From Mucilaginibacter xinganensis (GTDB lineage: Bacteria > Bacteroidota > Bacteroidia > Sphingobacteriales > Sphingobacteriaceae), in the NCBI RefSeq assembly GCF_002257585.1, contig NZ_CP022743.1, forward strand, positions 1,860,001-1,924,000: a stretch of 64,000 nucleotides of DNA, written 5' to 3'. Within the stretch, counting starts at the first letter, position 1. Every line of letters begins with the position of its first letter. Both the position numbers and the translations under genes were made by a program. This document shows positions 15,575 through 26,770 of the stretch, in pieces. The notes beneath the pieces are model-generated. The model saw only the letters and a list, made by a program, of their open reading frames with translations. It had not been told where the DNA came from and made no database searches.

Positions 15575-18500
15575 ATGTCTTACAAAAAGGATAATAAAAT
15601 CAAGAGTAATTTCACCACCATTACCATCAGTTTAGCTTCTCCGGAATCTATCCTGGAACGTTCAAGCGGTGAAGTTTTAAAACCTGAAACCATTAACTAC
15701 AGGACTTACAAGCCTGAGCGTGATGGTTTATTCTGCGAGCGTATTTTTGGTCCGGTTAAAGATTATGAGTGCCATTGCGGTAAATACAAGCGTATCCGTT
15801 ACAAGGGTATTGTTTGTGATCGTTGCGGTGTTGAAGTAACTGAGAAAAAAGTACGTCGTGAGCGTATGGGACACATCAATTTGGTGGTTCCTGTTGCACA
15901 TATCTGGTATTTCCGTTCGTTGCCAAATAAAATTGGTTACTTACTGGGCTTGCCTACAAAAAGACTGGATCTGATTATTTACTACGAACGTTATGTAGTG
16001 ATTCAACCGGGTATTAAAGAAGCTGACGGAATCAACAAAATGGATTTCCTTACAGAAGAAGAATACCTTGACGTATTGGATACCCTTCCAAAGGAAAACC
16101 AATACCTTGATGATAAAGATCCGCAAAAATTTGTGGCTAAAATGGGCGCCGAGGCATTAGAGGAGTTGTTAAAACGCCTTGACCTTGACGAACTTTCATT
16201 TAGCTTACGTCACCAGGCTGCTAACGAAACTTCTCAGCAACGTAAAAACGAAGCTTTAAAACGTTTACAGGTTGTTGAAGCTTTCCGTGATGCAAAAACA
16301 AGGATCGAGAATAACCCTGAATGGATGATCGTTAAGATCGTTCCGGTTATCCCGCCTGAATTGCGCCCGTTAGTACCATTGGAAGGTGGCCGTTTTGCAA
16401 CTTCGGATTTAAATGACCTTTACCGCCGTGTTATTATCCGTAACAACCGTTTAAAACGATTGATTGAGATAAAAGCGCCGGAAGTTATATTACGTAACGA
16501 AAAACGTATGTTACAGGAAGCTGTTGACTCGTTATTTGACAACTCACGTAAAGTAAACGCGGTAAAAACCGAAGGTAACCGTGCTTTAAAATCACTTTCA
16601 GACATTCTGAAAGGTAAACAAGGCCGTTTCCGTCAAAATTTATTAGGTAAACGTGTTGATTATTCAGCCCGTTCGGTGATTGTTGTAGGTCCTAACCTTA
16701 AATTACACGAATGCGGTTTACCAAAAGATATGGCTGCCGAGCTGTTCAAACCATTTATCATCCGCAAAATGATTGAGCGTGGTGTGGTTAAAACAGTGAA
16801 GTCTGCCAAAAAGATTGTTGACCGTAAAGACCCATTGGTTTGGGACATTTTGGAAAACGTATTGAAAGGCCACCCTGTATTATTGAACCGTGCGCCTACG
16901 CTGCACAGGTTAGGTATCCAGGCTTTTCAGCCAAAATTGGTTGAAGGCAAGGCTATTCAATTGCACCCGTTAACCTGTACCGCCTTCAACGCGGATTTTG
17001 ACGGTGACCAGATGGCTGTGCACGTACCCTTGGGTAACGCAGCAATTTTGGAAGCCCAGGTTTTAATGCTTGCATCACACAATATCCTTAACCCTGCTAA
17101 CGGAACGCCTATTACAGTTCCATCTCAGGACATGGTGCTTGGTTTGTACTACATAACCAAAGGACGTAAAACTGATGCCGGACGTGTTGTAAAAGGTGAA
17201 GGATTAACATTCTACTCTTCTGAAGAAGTAATTATTGCCTATAATGAACGTAAGATTGACCTGCATGCCTTTATTAAGGTTAAAGGATTGATCAAAGAAC
17301 GTGACGGGCAAATAGTAAGCAAAATTATTGATACTACTGTTGGCCGTGTATTGTTCAATGAGCACGTTCCGGTTGAAGTAGGTTATATCAACGAATTGCT
17401 TACCAAAAAATCATTACGTGATATTATTGGTGAGGTTGTAAAAATTACCGGTATGGCGCGTGCTGCCCAGTTCCTTGATGATATTAAGGAATTAGGTTTC
17501 AGAATGGCATTCCAGGGTGGTTTATCATTTAACCTTAAGGATATCAATATTCCTGATGAAAAGGTTACGCTGATAGCCCAGGCTTCAAAACAAGTTGAAG
17601 AGGTTATGGGCAACTATAACATGGGTTTCATCACCAACAATGAGCGTTACAACCAGATCATCGATATCTGGACCCGTATCAACAACCGCTTAACAGCGAA
17701 TGTAATGGAGATCCTTTCATCAGACAACCAGGGCTTCAACTCTGTTTACATGATGCTTGACTCTGGAGCGCGTGGTTCAAAAGAGCAGATCCGTCAGCTG
17801 GCAGGTATGCGTGGTTTGATGGCTAAGCCTCAAAAATCAGGTTCAGGTGGCGAGATCATTGAAAACCCGATCCTTTCAAACTTTAAAGAAGGTTTGTCAG
17901 TATTGGAGTACTTTATCTCAACTCACGGTGCACGTAAAGGTTTGGCGGATACAGCGTTAAAAACTGCTGATGCTGGTTACTTAACACGTAGGTTGCATGA
18001 CGTTGCCCAGGATATGATAGTTGGTACAGTTGATTGCGGTACTTTAAGAGGTATATATACTACCGCCCTTAAAGATAACGAGGATATTGTTGAGCCATTA
18101 TACGATCGTATTTTAGGCCGTACTTCATTACATGATGTGCTTGACCCTATTACTAATAATTTATTAGTTTCTGCCGGACAGGATATTACTGAAGAGATTG
18201 CTAAAACTATAGAAAACTCTCCGCTGGAAGGTATCGAAATTCGTTCGGTATTAACTTGCGAAAGCAAACGCGGTGTATGTGCATTATGCTATGGCCGTAA
18301 CCTTGCAAGCGGTAAACGCGTGCAAAAAGGCGAGGCTGTTGGCGTAATTGCTGCACAGTCAATCGGTGAGCCGGGTACACAGTTAACATTGCGTACGTTC
18401 CACGTGGGTGGTACCGCGTCAAACATTGCGGCTGAATCACAGATAAATGCAAGGTTCGATGGTATCATTGAATTTGAGAACGTTCGTACAGTTGAATACA

Positions 18501-19861
18501 AAACCGAAGAAGGTTTGGTTGAGGTTGTATTAGGCCGTTCAGGTGAGTTCAGGATAGTTGAAGAGGGAACCAACAAAGTGATTGTTACCAACAATATTCC
18601 ATACGGTGCATATCTGTATGTAAAAGATGGCAGCAAGATCACCAAAGGCGACCGTATCTGTTCATGGGATCCGTACAACGCGGTAATTATATCTGAATTT
18701 GCAGGTGTTGCCAAATTTGAAGCTGTTTTGGAAGGTATTACTTTCCGCGAAGAATCAGACGAGCAAACAGGTCACCGCGAAAAGGTAATTATTGATACAA
18801 GAGATAAAACTAAAAACCCGGTTATCCAGGTTGCTGATAATAAAGGTAACATCATTAAAGGATACAACATTCCGGTGGGTGCCCACATTGCAGTTGACGA
18901 AAACGAAAAACTGCAAACAGGCCAGGTTATTGCCAAGATTCCTCGTTCAACAGGTAAAACCCGTGATATTACAGGTGGTTTACCACGTGTAACCGAGTTG
19001 TTTGAAGCACGTAACCCGTCAAACCCTGCTGTGGTAACTGAAATTGATGGTGTGGTAACATTAGGTGGTGTTAAACGTGGTAACCGCGAAATCACCATTG
19101 AATCAAAAGACGGACAGGTTAAAAAGTACCTGGTTCCATTGTCAAAACACATCCTTGTACAGGATAATGACTTTGTGAAGGCTGGTATGCCATTGTCTGA
19201 CGGTTCAATATCACCTGCTGATATCCTTGCGATTAAGGGCCCTGCTGCTGTACAGGAATATCTTGTGAATGGTATCCAGGAAGTTTACCGTTTACAGGGT
19301 GTGAAGATCAACGACAAACACTTTGAAGTGATTGTTCACCAAATGATGCAGAAGGTAGCTATCGAAGATGCCGGCGATACCCGCTTCCTTGAAAGAGAAG
19401 CAGTTGACAGCTGGGATTTCATGCTGGAGAATGATGACATCTTTGATAAAAAGGTTGTTACTGAACCAGGAGATTCTACCAGCCTAAAATCCGGGCAGAT
19501 AGTTTCGGTAAGAAGACTGCGCGACGAAAACTCAATTTTAAAACGTAAAGATTTAAAATTAGTTGAAGTACGTGACGCTATTGCTGCAACCTCTAGTCCA
19601 ATGCTTCAGGGTATAACCAGGGCTTCATTAGGTACTAAATCGTTTATCTCAGCAGCGTCGTTCCAGGAAACTACAAAAGTTCTGAACGAAGCAGCAATTG
19701 CAGGTAAGAAAGATTTAATGCTTGGCTTGAAAGAAAACGTTATTGTAGGTCATCTTATCCCGTCAGGAACCGGTTTACGCGAATACGAAAATATCCGTGT
19801 AGGTTCGCAAGAGGAATTTGATCGCTTAATGGCTTCAAAAGCTGAAGAAGTAGAAGCTTAA
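15575..19861 (+). CDS. rpoC: DNA-directed RNA polymerase subunit beta-prime
   Basis: 1428 aa. N-terminal zinc-binding domain with C66, C68, C81 and C84. The catalytic NADFDGD at residues 472-478 holds the three aspartates that bind the active-site magnesium. Trigger-loop region follows ([16 protein letters not shown]), with its second zinc site just upstream ([13 protein letters not shown]). AAGGAG lies three bases before the ATG, a better SD than most neighbours. It is the last gene of the operon, closed by a strong terminator 26 bp downstream. Confidence 0.98.
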   Translation: MSYKKDNKIKSNFTTITISLASPESILERSSGEVLKPETINYRTYKPERDGLFCERIFGPVKDYECHCGKYKRIRYKGIVCDRCGVEVTEKKVRRERMGHINLVVPVAHIWYFRSLPNKIGYLLGLPTKRLDLIIYYERYVVIQPGIKEADGINKMDFLTEEEYLDVLDTLPKENQYLDDKDPQKFVAKMGAEALEELLKRLDLDELSFSLRHQAANETSQQRKNEALKRLQVVEAFRDAKTRIENNPEWMIVKIVPVIPPELRPLVPLEGGRFATSDLNDLYRRVIIRNNRLKRLIEIKAPEVILRNEKRMLQEAVDSLFDNSRKVNAVKTEGNRALKSLSDILKGKQGRFRQNLLGKRVDYSARSVIVVGPNLKLHECGLPKDMAAELFKPFIIRKMIERGVVKTVKSAKKIVDRKDPLVWDILENVLKGHPVLLNRAPTLHRLGIQAFQPKLVEGKAIQLHPLTCTAFNADFDGDQMAVHVPLGNAAILEAQVLMLASHNILNPANGTPITVPSQDMVLGLYYITKGRKTDAGRVVKGEGLTFYSSEEVIIAYNERKIDLHAFIKVKGLIKERDGQIVSKIIDTTVGRVLFNEHVPVEVGYINELLTKKSLRDIIGEVVKITGMARAAQFLDDIKELGFRMAFQGGLSFNLKDINIPDEKVTLIAQASKQVEEVMGNYNMGFITNNERYNQIIDIWTRINNRLTANVMEILSSDNQGFNSVYMMLDSGARGSKEQIRQLAGMRGLMAKPQKSGSGGEIIENPILSNFKEGLSVLEYFISTHGARKGLADTALKTADAGYLTRRLHDVAQDMIVGTVDCGTLRGIYTTALKDNEDIVEPLYDRILGRTSLHDVLDPITNNLLVSAGQDITEEIAKTIENSPLEGIEIRSVLTCESKRGVCALCYGRNLASGKRVQKGEAVGVIAAQSIGEPGTQLTLRTFHVGGTASNIAAESQINARFDGIIEFENVRTVEYKTEEGLVEVVLGRSGEFRIVEEGTNKVIVTNNIPYGAYLYVKDGSKITKGDRICSWDPYNAVIISEFAGVAKFEAVLEGITFREESDEQTGHREKVIIDTRDKTKNPVIQVADNKGNIIKGYNIPVGAHIAVDENEKLQTGQVIAKIPRSTGKTRDITGGLPRVTELFEARNPSNPAVVTEIDGVVTLGGVKRGNREITIESKDGQVKKYLVPLSKHILVQDNDFVKAGMPLSDGSISPADILAIKGPAAVQEYLVNGIQEVYRLQGVKINDKHFEVIVHQMMQKVAIEDAGDTRFLEREAVDSWDFMLENDDIFDKKVVTEPGDSTSLKSGQIVSVRRLRDENSILKRKDLKLVEVRDAIAATSSPMLQGITRASLGTKSFISAASFQETTKVLNEAAIAGKKDLMLGLKENVIVGHLIPSGTGLREYENIRVGSQEEFDRLMASKAEEVEA

Positions 19862-19886
19862 TCAGTAAAGTAGATAATAAATAGCA

Positions 19887-19914
19887 AAGCCTCCCACAAA
19901 AGGGAGGCTTTTTT
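19887..19914 (+). terminator. Rho-independent terminator of the rpoBC operon
   Basis: AAGCCTCCC (19887-19895) pairs with GGGAGGCTT (19902-19910) around ACAAAA, and a T-run follows. It is the clearest terminator in the window. Confidence 0.93.
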
Positions 19915-20027
19915 GTTTATACTATGCCGGCAATAATTATAAGGCATTATGCATTTTTTTTATCAAATTGGTAATAAAAAAAGTGAATCTTTGATAAATT
20001 GTATAGTTCTCAAATATTTAATTAATT

Positions 20028-20035
20028 TATCTTTG
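20028..20035 (+). promoter_or_regulatory. -7 element upstream of the DUF3467 gene
   Basis: TATCTTTG fits TAnnTTTG exactly; no good TTTG lies 17-23 bp upstream. A start near 20042 would give a leader of about 120 nt. The 302-bp gap 19862-20163 otherwise holds only the rpoC terminator and AT-rich sequence. Confidence 0.5.
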
Positions 20036-20163
20036 TGAAATTACCGAAGATAAAGACCAGAACTATATTATTAATAATATTGCAGGAGAGTGGGTAATTA
20101 GGCAATAAATTGTTTTTTTGCATTTAAAACCAATATTTATAGTCGGCTTATTATTTTAGCAAA

Positions 20164-20475
20164 ATGGACGAACAAAACGAAAATCAATTAAATATTGAAC
20201 TTTCCGAAGAAATAGCTGAGGGAATATATTCAAACCTTGCAATAATTACACATTCAACATCGGAATTTGTGATTGATTTTATAAGGGTTATGCCGGGAGT
20301 GCCTAAAGCAAAGGTGAAGTCAAGAATTGTATTGACACCGGAACACACTAAAAGGTTATTAACCGCATTAGCTGATAACCTCGAAAAATTTGAGGCAGTA
20401 AACGGAAATATAAAGATTCAACAAGACCCAACCGGATTCCCGATGAATTTTGGCGGTACAGTAGGACAAGCATAG
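20164..20475 (+). CDS. DUF3467 family protein
   Basis: 103 aa, matching the small DUF3467 family: an acidic N-terminus (about residues 1-16), then [20 protein letters not shown], then [20 protein letters not shown] and a helical end. No function is established. Members are common in Bacteroidota and found in other phyla. There is no signal peptide or membrane segment, so it is probably cytoplasmic. It lies 17 bp upstream of gmd and could share its transcript, though a polysaccharide role is not implied by the sequence. Confidence 0.85.
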   Translation: MDEQNENQLNIELSEEIAEGIYSNLAIITHSTSEFVIDFIRVMPGVPKAKVKSRIVLTPEHTKRLLTALADNLEKFEAVNGNIKIQQDPTGFPMNFGGTVGQA

Positions 20476-20492
20476 TAAAACAATTTATCTTA

Positions 20493-21608
20493 ATGAAAAA
20501 AGTAGCTCTTATAACAGGAATAACAGGACAAGACGGCGCGTATCTGGCCGAATTATTACTCTCAAAAGGATATGAGGTACATGGTATAAAACGTCGTAGT
20601 TCATTATTTAACACTGACAGGATTGACCATTTATACCAGGATCCGCATGAAAAAAATATAAATCTTGTTTTACACTATGGAGATTTAAGTGATTCGACCA
20701 ACCTGATCAGGATTATTCAACAGGTTCAGCCTGATGAAATTTATAATCTTGGTGCAATGTCACACGTTAAAGTAAGTTTTGATACGCCTGAATATACTGC
20801 AAACGCAGATGGTATAGGGACGTTAAGAATTTTAGAAGCAGTTAGATTACTAAATTTAACAAAGAAGACTAAAATATACCAGGCATCGACCTCGGAATTG
20901 TATGGATTAGTTCAGGCCGTTCCACAGTCAGAAACTACACCTTTCTATCCGCGTTCTCCATACGCCGTAGCCAAGCTTTATGCTTATTGGATAACCGTTA
21001 ACTACCGGGAAGCTTATGGGATTTTTGCCAGCAATGGAATTTTATTTAACCATGAAAGCCCTTTACGCGGTGAAACCTTTGTAACGCGTAAAATTACACG
21101 CGCGGTTTCAAAAATAGCGATGGGCTTACAGGATAAGCTTTTCCTTGGAAATTTAGATGCGCAACGCGATTGGGGGCATGCAAAAGATTACGTTGAAGCG
21201 ATGTACCTTATTTTACAGCAGGATGTTGCTGAAGACTATGTTATTGCCACAGGCGTTACTACGCGTGTGCGTGAATTTGTTAGAATGGCATTTGACCAGG
21301 TTGGGATTAAGATTGAGTTTAAGGGCGAAGGTGTGAATGAAAAAGGTTTTGTGGTTAGCTGTAGCAATCCTGATTTCCAGGTTGAAGCCGGAAGAGAAGT
21401 GGTTGCTGTTGATGAAAAGTATTTCCGCCCTACCGAAGTGGAATTATTGATAGGTGATCCAACCAAATCTAAAACAAAATTAGGCTGGGTGCCCAAATAC
21501 GACCTGCAGGGTTTAGTAAGCGAAATGGTTGCTGCCGATGTGGAACTATTCAGACGCGAAAAATTATTGAAAGATTCGGGCTACGTTATTAAAAACCAGT
21601 TTGAATAA
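20493..21608 (+). CDS. gmd: GDP-mannose 4,6-dehydratase
   Basis: 371 aa, extended short-chain dehydrogenase/reductase. The NADP-binding loop [12 protein letters not shown] starts at residue 8; the catalytic residues T133, S134/E135, Y157 and K161 (SPYAVAK) are all present. It makes GDP-4-keto-6-deoxymannose, the first step to GDP-L-fucose. The [17 protein letters not shown] stretch is a Gmd signature. It is followed after 6 bp by fcl, completing the pathway. This is the first recognisable sugar gene of the polysaccharide locus. Confidence 0.97.
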   Translation: MKKVALITGITGQDGAYLAELLLSKGYEVHGIKRRSSLFNTDRIDHLYQDPHEKNINLVLHYGDLSDSTNLIRIIQQVQPDEIYNLGAMSHVKVSFDTPEYTANADGIGTLRILEAVRLLNLTKKTKIYQASTSELYGLVQAVPQSETTPFYPRSPYAVAKLYAYWITVNYREAYGIFASNGILFNHESPLRGETFVTRKITRAVSKIAMGLQDKLFLGNLDAQRDWGHAKDYVEAMYLILQQDVAEDYVIATGVTTRVREFVRMAFDQVGIKIEFKGEGVNEKGFVVSCSNPDFQVEAGREVVAVDEKYFRPTEVELLIGDPTKSKTKLGWVPKYDLQGLVSEMVAADVELFRREKLLKDSGYVIKNQFE

Positions 21609-21614
21609 CAGGTA

Positions 21615-22556
21615 ATGGAAAAAGATGCGAAAATTTATATTGCCGGGCATCGCGGAATGGTGGGCTCGGCAATACACCGTAAGCTGATTAAGGAAGGTTA
21701 TACCAATTTTGTTACCAGAACTTCTGATACAATAGATTTGCGTAATCAGCAACAGGTTACGGATTTTTTTAAGGAAGAAAAGCCTGATTACGTTTTTTTA
21801 GCTGCAGCAAAAGTTGGAGGTATAGTTGCCAACAATACCTACAGGGCCGAGTTTTTATATGATAACCTTCAAATACAAAATAACGTTATACATAACTCTT
21901 ATTTAAACGGTGTAAAAAAGCTTATGTTTTTAGGATCAAGCTGTATTTACCCAAAGATGGCTCCGCAACCATTAAAGGAAGAATATCTGCTTACTGGTTT
22001 ACTGGAACCTACAAATGAACCTTACGCCATAGCAAAAATTGCAGGTATAAAAATGTGTGATGCTTATCGCGCTCAGTACGGCTGTAACTATATTTCTGTG
22101 ATGCCCACCAATTTATACGGCTATAATGATAATTATCATCCACAGAACTCTCACGTGTTGCCAGCTTTGATCCGCCGGTTTCATGAGGCAAAGGAGCAAG
22201 GGTTACCCCAGGTAGCTATTTGGGGATCCGGTTCACCCAAGCGCGAGTTTCTATTTGCTGATGATTTGGCCGAAGCTTGCTATTATTTAATGCAAAACTA
22301 TAACGAAGAAGGATTGGTAAATATTGGTACGGGTGAAGATCTATCAATTAAAGACCTCGCCTTACTTGTTAAAGCTGTTGTTGGTTATAGCGGAGACATT
22401 AACTTTGATACTACCAAGCCAGATGGTACACCAAGAAAGCTAATGGACGTTAGCAAGCTTCATGCACAAGGCTGGAAGCATACAATAGAACTGCCTGAAG
22501 GTATTAAACTTGCTTACCACGACTTTTTAACAAAACACACCTTAGTTAAACCGTAA
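21615..22556 (+). CDS. fcl: GDP-L-fucose synthase
   Basis: 313 aa. It is the epimerase/reductase that turns GDP-4-keto-6-deoxymannose into GDP-L-fucose with NADPH. GHRGMVG is at residues 11-17, the SSC catalytic segment at 108-110, and Y137 and K141 (YAIAK) follow. The [13 protein letters not shown] and [16 protein letters not shown] segments are typical. With gmd, it provides fucose for the glycosyltransferases downstream. A 108-bp gap with a promoter-like -7 element then separates it from the exporter gene. Confidence 0.96.
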   Translation: MEKDAKIYIAGHRGMVGSAIHRKLIKEGYTNFVTRTSDTIDLRNQQQVTDFFKEEKPDYVFLAAAKVGGIVANNTYRAEFLYDNLQIQNNVIHNSYLNGVKKLMFLGSSCIYPKMAPQPLKEEYLLTGLLEPTNEPYAIAKIAGIKMCDAYRAQYGCNYISVMPTNLYGYNDNYHPQNSHVLPALIRRFHEAKEQGLPQVAIWGSGSPKREFLFADDLAEACYYLMQNYNEEGLVNIGTGEDLSIKDLALLVKAVVGYSGDINFDTTKPDGTPRKLMDVSKLHAQGWKHTIELPEGIKLAYHDFLTKHTLVKP

Positions 22557-22581
22557 GGTTCCTTCATATAACTTGTAATTA

Positions 22582-22589
22582 AATTTGTT
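22582..22589 (+). promoter_or_regulatory. -7 element upstream of the first SLBB exporter gene
   Basis: TAAATTTG, an exact match to TAnnTTTG, about 75 bp before the start codon. No convincing -33 element was found, so a separate promoter is likely but not certain. Confidence 0.45.
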
Positions 22590-22664
22590 TAATATTGCAG
22601 CAAATTAACTATCACCTGTACCGCAATTTCACAAAAAAGTTATTTAGTAGGGCTTTTTATAAAA

Positions 22665-25148
22665 ATGAAAAATTTTAAAACGTATTTATTCTTCTTGGTC
22701 CTTTTTCTGTGCTTTGTGCTTATAGCGCCTGTGAGCGCCCAAAGCATTCCTAAGAATTTGTCAAGCATAAATGTTGATGACCTTACAGATCAGCAAGTAA
22801 CGCAGTTAATACAGCAGGCGCAGAAAGCTGGTTTAAGTGACGATCAGCTATTACAGCAAGCCGAAAGTCGGGGGATGTCTGGCTTACAAGTGCAAAAATT
22901 ACAGACAAGAATTAAAAGTATCAGGAGTAAAAATAGTAGTACCGGATATAAGAAAACAGGCGGAGATACAACTCTTAATAGGAAACGGAAGGTTAATTCT
23001 CAGGATTCTTTAACTAGGGACACATCAAAAAATGATCTTTTTATCAATTTAGAACCTAAAATATTTGGTGCAGATCTTTTTAGAAATAGCAATAGTAATA
23101 CTTTTGAACCTAATTTAAAGCTCGCAACGCCCGTAAATTATATAATTGGTCCCGAAGATCAAATTACCATTAATGTTTATGGAAACTCTGTTGTGGATTG
23201 GAGCCTTGATGTTTCGCCTGATGGTAACATTAATATTCCTGGTGTTGGCGTATTGCATGTTGCAGGTAAAACCATTGAGGACGCTACATCGTCAGTTAAA
23301 AGTTTGCTTGCCCGAAATAATTACGCCATAGGCCGTGGAACCAATGTAAAAGTAGGGTTAGGTAATATAAGAAGTATAAAAGTAATAGTACAGGGGCAGG
23401 TTGTAAAACCGGGAACCTATACTTTATCATCACTTGCAACTGTATTTAATGCATTGTATTCTGCTGGCGGACCTAACGATGTTGGGTCTTTTCGGCAAAT
23501 TGAGGTGATCAGGAATAACAGAATAGTAAGGCACCTGGATCTGTATGATTTTTTAGTGAAAGGAAGCCAAAGAGATAATATAGCGTTACAGGATCAGGAT
23601 GTAATACGGGTACCCACATATCAAATCAGGGTAGAGTTTAAGGGGGAAATAAAGATACCGGCGTTGTTTGAAACCCTGCCTGGTGAAGTATTACTGGATG
23701 TGATTAATTTTGCCGGCGGGTTTACGGATCAGGCTTATACCGCCCGGATTAAAGTAAATCAGGTAAGTGACCAGCAGCGTAGAATTACGGATGTTTTTGA
23801 GTCTGATTATAAAAACTATATTCCTTTACGAGGCGATAAATATACTGCTGACAAAATTCTTGACCGATACGAGAACCGCGTTATAATAAAAGGAGCAATT
23901 TTTAGACCCGGCGAATTTGAGTTACAAAAAGGACTAACCCTTTCAAAACTGATAGCAAATGCAGGAGGTTTAAAAGAGGATGCTTTTACAGGCCGCGGAA
24001 GTATCATAAGGCTTAATAAGGACAATACTACACAGCAACTGTCTTTTAACGTTTTGGACGTTTTAAATAAGCCATCGTCGGATATTGCATTACAACGTGA
24101 AGATAGCGTAGTAATCTCTTCTGTTTTTGACCTTCGTTCAAAATACAAAGTGACTATAAAGGGTGAGGTAAGAAAATCTGGTGAATTTGCATATGCTGAT
24201 AGTATGAAGGTTACTGATTTGATTATTAAAGCAGGAGGTTTTTCTGAAGGGGCAAGTGCAAAACGTATTGAAGTATCCAGACGGGTTTTTAACAGCGATC
24301 CGCGTGTGAGAAATAGCGTAGTTGCACAGGTTTTTAGCGTGGATGTTAACTCGGCACTGAATGATGAAGTTAGCTTTACCCTTAAACCCTTCGACATTGT
24401 ATCGGTGTATAGTTTGCCGGGATATGAAACTCAAAAAACTGTTAAGGTTGAAGGTGAAGTGATTTACCCTGGCTATTATACTATTCAAAAGAAAAACGAA
24501 AAAATTTCAGATATAATTGAGAGAGCCGGTGGTTTGACGCAATCGGCAGACGTCGAGGGAAGCAGCCTGAAACGCGACAACGCCGCTGTGCTTGGCGTTG
24601 ATAAAACCAAAATTGATACAATGGAATTAAATAAAGAACGTACAGACCGTTTAAGGAGACTGCAGCGTGCTTTTAAAGATTCTACTAACAATGACACCAT
24701 GCAGTTCCGGAATAATTATGTAGGCATTGATCTGAAGCAAATTTTAAAAAAACCAGGAACCAGCGATGACCTTATTTTGGAAAATGGAGACGTATTAAGA
24801 GTACCTAAACAACAGCAAATTGTGAGGGTAAATGGAGAGGTACTTTATCCGAGTGCAATAGTTTACAGTAGTAGCAAGTCATTTAAAGGATATGTAATAA
24901 ATGCGGGCGGTTATTCTCCAAGGGCTTTAAAACGTGGGGCTTATGTTGTGTATCCTAATGGAACAGTTAAGGGGACGACTAAGTTCTTATTTTTTAATAT
25001 TCACCCCAGTGTAAAACCTGGTAGCGAAATTTATGTGCCCAGGAAACCTATAACCAATAATAACACTGCACAGGTAATTTTAGGATTCACTACCGGTTTA
25101 GCATCATTGGGGGCTATCATTTTGGGTATAATCAGCCTTCATAAATAA
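22665..25148 (+). CDS. Polysaccharide export outer-membrane protein, multi-SLBB (Wza-like), copy 1
   Basis: 827 aa. Signal peptide at about residues 1-26 (hydrophobic core, ending SAQS). A helical region rich in Gln follows (about 30-85), then a Poly_export domain (about 150-230, YIIGPEDQITINVYG) and about six SLBB-like units near 245, 325, 407, 493, 590 and 720, each with a G-x-V-x-x-P-G-x-Y core and AGG. A hydrophobic segment lies at about 800-822, near the C-terminus. Classic Wza is under 400 aa with fewer SLBB units; long forms like this are usual in Bacteroidota. It would form the outer-membrane exit pore. A Wzz partner follows after 25 bp. Confidence 0.9.
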   Translation: MKNFKTYLFFLVLFLCFVLIAPVSAQSIPKNLSSINVDDLTDQQVTQLIQQAQKAGLSDDQLLQQAESRGMSGLQVQKLQTRIKSIRSKNSSTGYKKTGGDTTLNRKRKVNSQDSLTRDTSKNDLFINLEPKIFGADLFRNSNSNTFEPNLKLATPVNYIIGPEDQITINVYGNSVVDWSLDVSPDGNINIPGVGVLHVAGKTIEDATSSVKSLLARNNYAIGRGTNVKVGLGNIRSIKVIVQGQVVKPGTYTLSSLATVFNALYSAGGPNDVGSFRQIEVIRNNRIVRHLDLYDFLVKGSQRDNIALQDQDVIRVPTYQIRVEFKGEIKIPALFETLPGEVLLDVINFAGGFTDQAYTARIKVNQVSDQQRRITDVFESDYKNYIPLRGDKYTADKILDRYENRVIIKGAIFRPGEFELQKGLTLSKLIANAGGLKEDAFTGRGSIIRLNKDNTTQQLSFNVLDVLNKPSSDIALQREDSVVISSVFDLRSKYKVTIKGEVRKSGEFAYADSMKVTDLIIKAGGFSEGASAKRIEVSRRVFNSDPRVRNSVVAQVFSVDVNSALNDEVSFTLKPFDIVSVYSLPGYETQKTVKVEGEVIYPGYYTIQKKNEKISDIIERAGGLTQSADVEGSSLKRDNAAVLGVDKTKIDTMELNKERTDRLRRLQRAFKDSTNNDTMQFRNNYVGIDLKQILKKPGTSDDLILENGDVLRVPKQQQIVRVNGEVLYPSAIVYSSSKSFKGYVINAGGYSPRALKRGAYVVYPNGTVKGTTKFLFFNIHPSVKPGSEIYVPRKPITNNNTAQVILGFTTGLASLGAIILGIISLHK

Positions 25149-25173
25149 CTATATAATAGAAGTATAAGCTATT

Positions 25174-26271
25174 ATGGATAAAATTAACCAAGAAAAGGTT
25201 TTAGATAACTCAGACGAAATTTCATTGAAGCAGTTTATCCTTAAGGTTCAGGGTGGGCGACGCTTTATTTTTTCTAAATGGAAAGTTATTTTGATTTCTG
25301 CTATTATTGGAGGTGGTTTGGGATTGGGTTATGCATTTCTCAAAAAGCCTGTTTATAAAGCGGAATTGAGTTTTGCACTGGAGGATGAGAAGTCTTCTGG
25401 TGGCGGCGGCCTCGGCGCTGCAATGGGTTTAGCCAGCCAGTTCGGAATTGACCTGGGTGGTGGCACGGCAGGCGGGGCTTTTGCAGGAGATAATTTACTT
25501 GGGCTAATGCGTTCAAGGTCAATGGTCGAAAATACGTTGTTAACCCCGGTGGTTATAAAAGGTACTACGCAAACACTGGCAGGCTTGTATATTTCATTTA
25601 ATCAGCTACGCGAAAAATGGGATAATAAACCTGAATTAAAAGATATTAAATTCTTGCCGGGAGCTGATCCTGAGAAATTTACCCTTCAGCAAGATAGTGT
25701 TTTGGGGGTTTTCTACAATGAGATAATTAAAAATAATTTGTTGGTAGATAAAATTGACAAGAAGCTTAGTATTATTACTGTAGAGGTTAATTCAAAAAAC
25801 GAGTTATTCTCTAAATATTTTGCGGAAGTGCTCACCAAAACCGTATCCAATTTTTATATCGAAACAAAAACTAAAAAATCAGTTCAAAACGTGAATATCC
25901 TGCAACATCAAACTGATTCGGTGAGACGTGAATTAAACGCTGCCTTGACGGGCGTGGCTTCATCATCAGATGTTAACCCAAACCCAAACCCGGCGATGCA
26001 GATATTAAGGGTCCCTTCACAGCGACGTCAGGTAGATGTACAGGCGAATACCGCAATATTAACCCAGCTGGTTGCCAACCTTGAAATGTCAAAAGTTTCG
26101 TTAAGAAAAGAAACACCGCTTATTCAAATAATTGACAGGCCAATTTTACCTTTGGAAAAGGAAAGGTTTGGTAAGTTAAAAGGATTAATATTAGGTGGGT
26201 TTATAGCTGCGTTTTTAACCATTGTTTTTTTACTGCTTCGTAAATTATATAATAATATATTAGAAAAATAA
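25174..26271 (+). CDS. Wzz/GNVR-type chain-length (polysaccharide co-polymerase) protein, copy 1
   Basis: 365 aa. Cytoplasmic N-terminus, first membrane helix at about residues 37-57, a large periplasmic part with a glycine-rich stretch (about 73-105), coiled-coil region (about 225-310), and a second membrane helix near 335-357 preceded by the proline-containing IIDRPILPLEKERFG motif. This is the Wzz/Wzc topology without the C-terminal tyrosine kinase domain (only a few residues follow the second helix). It controls chain length and links the inner membrane to the SLBB pore encoded just upstream. Confidence 0.88.
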   Translation: MDKINQEKVLDNSDEISLKQFILKVQGGRRFIFSKWKVILISAIIGGGLGLGYAFLKKPVYKAELSFALEDEKSSGGGGLGAAMGLASQFGIDLGGGTAGGAFAGDNLLGLMRSRSMVENTLLTPVVIKGTTQTLAGLYISFNQLREKWDNKPELKDIKFLPGADPEKFTLQQDSVLGVFYNEIIKNNLLVDKIDKKLSIITVEVNSKNELFSKYFAEVLTKTVSNFYIETKTKKSVQNVNILQHQTDSVRRELNAALTGVASSSDVNPNPNPAMQILRVPSQRRQVDVQANTAILTQLVANLEMSKVSLRKETPLIQIIDRPILPLEKERFGKLKGLILGGFIAAFLTIVFLLLRKLYNNILEK

Positions 26272-26359
26272 GCAAAAGAAATTATTGAAGATTATAAAGC
26301 TAAAATATTGGGGTGATAAAATTATTTAGGAAAGCCAGCTCAAAAATATTAACCATTAA

Positions 26360-26770
26360 ATGGAATTTAAATCAGTAGAAATAATTAAGTTACCTAAAAT
26401 ACTCGATGAAAGGGGTAATCTTTCATTTTTGGAAGCAGATAATCATATTCCTTTTACGATTAAAAGATCTTATTGGATTTACGACGTTCCAGGCGGGGAG
26501 CAAAGAGGGGCTCACAGTTATAAAATTAATCAGGAGTTTGTAATTGCACTATCAGGCAGTTTTGACGTGGTTGTCAACGATGGGATCGAAGTAAAAACAT
26601 ATACGTTAAACCGTTCATATTATGGCTTATATATACCTAATGGAATATGGCGCCACATGGAGAACTTTTCCACAAATTCATTAGCCTTCGTTATTTCTTC
26701 TACCGATTATAATGAAAACGACTACGAAAGAGATTACGATAATTACTTGAAATCTAAGTTGAATCATTAA
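26360..26770 (+). CDS. FdtA/QdtA-like sugar 3,4-ketoisomerase, altered active site (HSY)
   Basis: 136 aa cupin, WxcM-like. Family members isomerise dTDP-4-keto-6-deoxyglucose to the 3-keto sugar. The core PGGEQRGAHSYK (about residues 44-55) differs from the usual RGAHAHK: the second histidine is replaced by tyrosine. The rest (SGSFDVVVNDG, then IPNGIWRHMENF) is well kept. It is followed immediately, with no gap, by a paralogue of the same length with the intact motif. It could be a partner subunit, an enzyme of altered specificity, or inactive. Confidence 0.8.
   Translation: MEFKSVEIIKLPKILDERGNLSFLEADNHIPFTIKRSYWIYDVPGGEQRGAHSYKINQEFVIALSGSFDVVVNDGIEVKTYTLNRSYYGLYIPNGIWRHMENFSTNSLAFVISSTDYNENDYERDYDNYLKSKLNH

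Noticed and set aside
23816..24397. Reverse-strand ORF of 193 codons within the first SLBB exporter gene
   Set aside because: Antisense to a well-supported gene, no family resemblance, and no promoter or start context.
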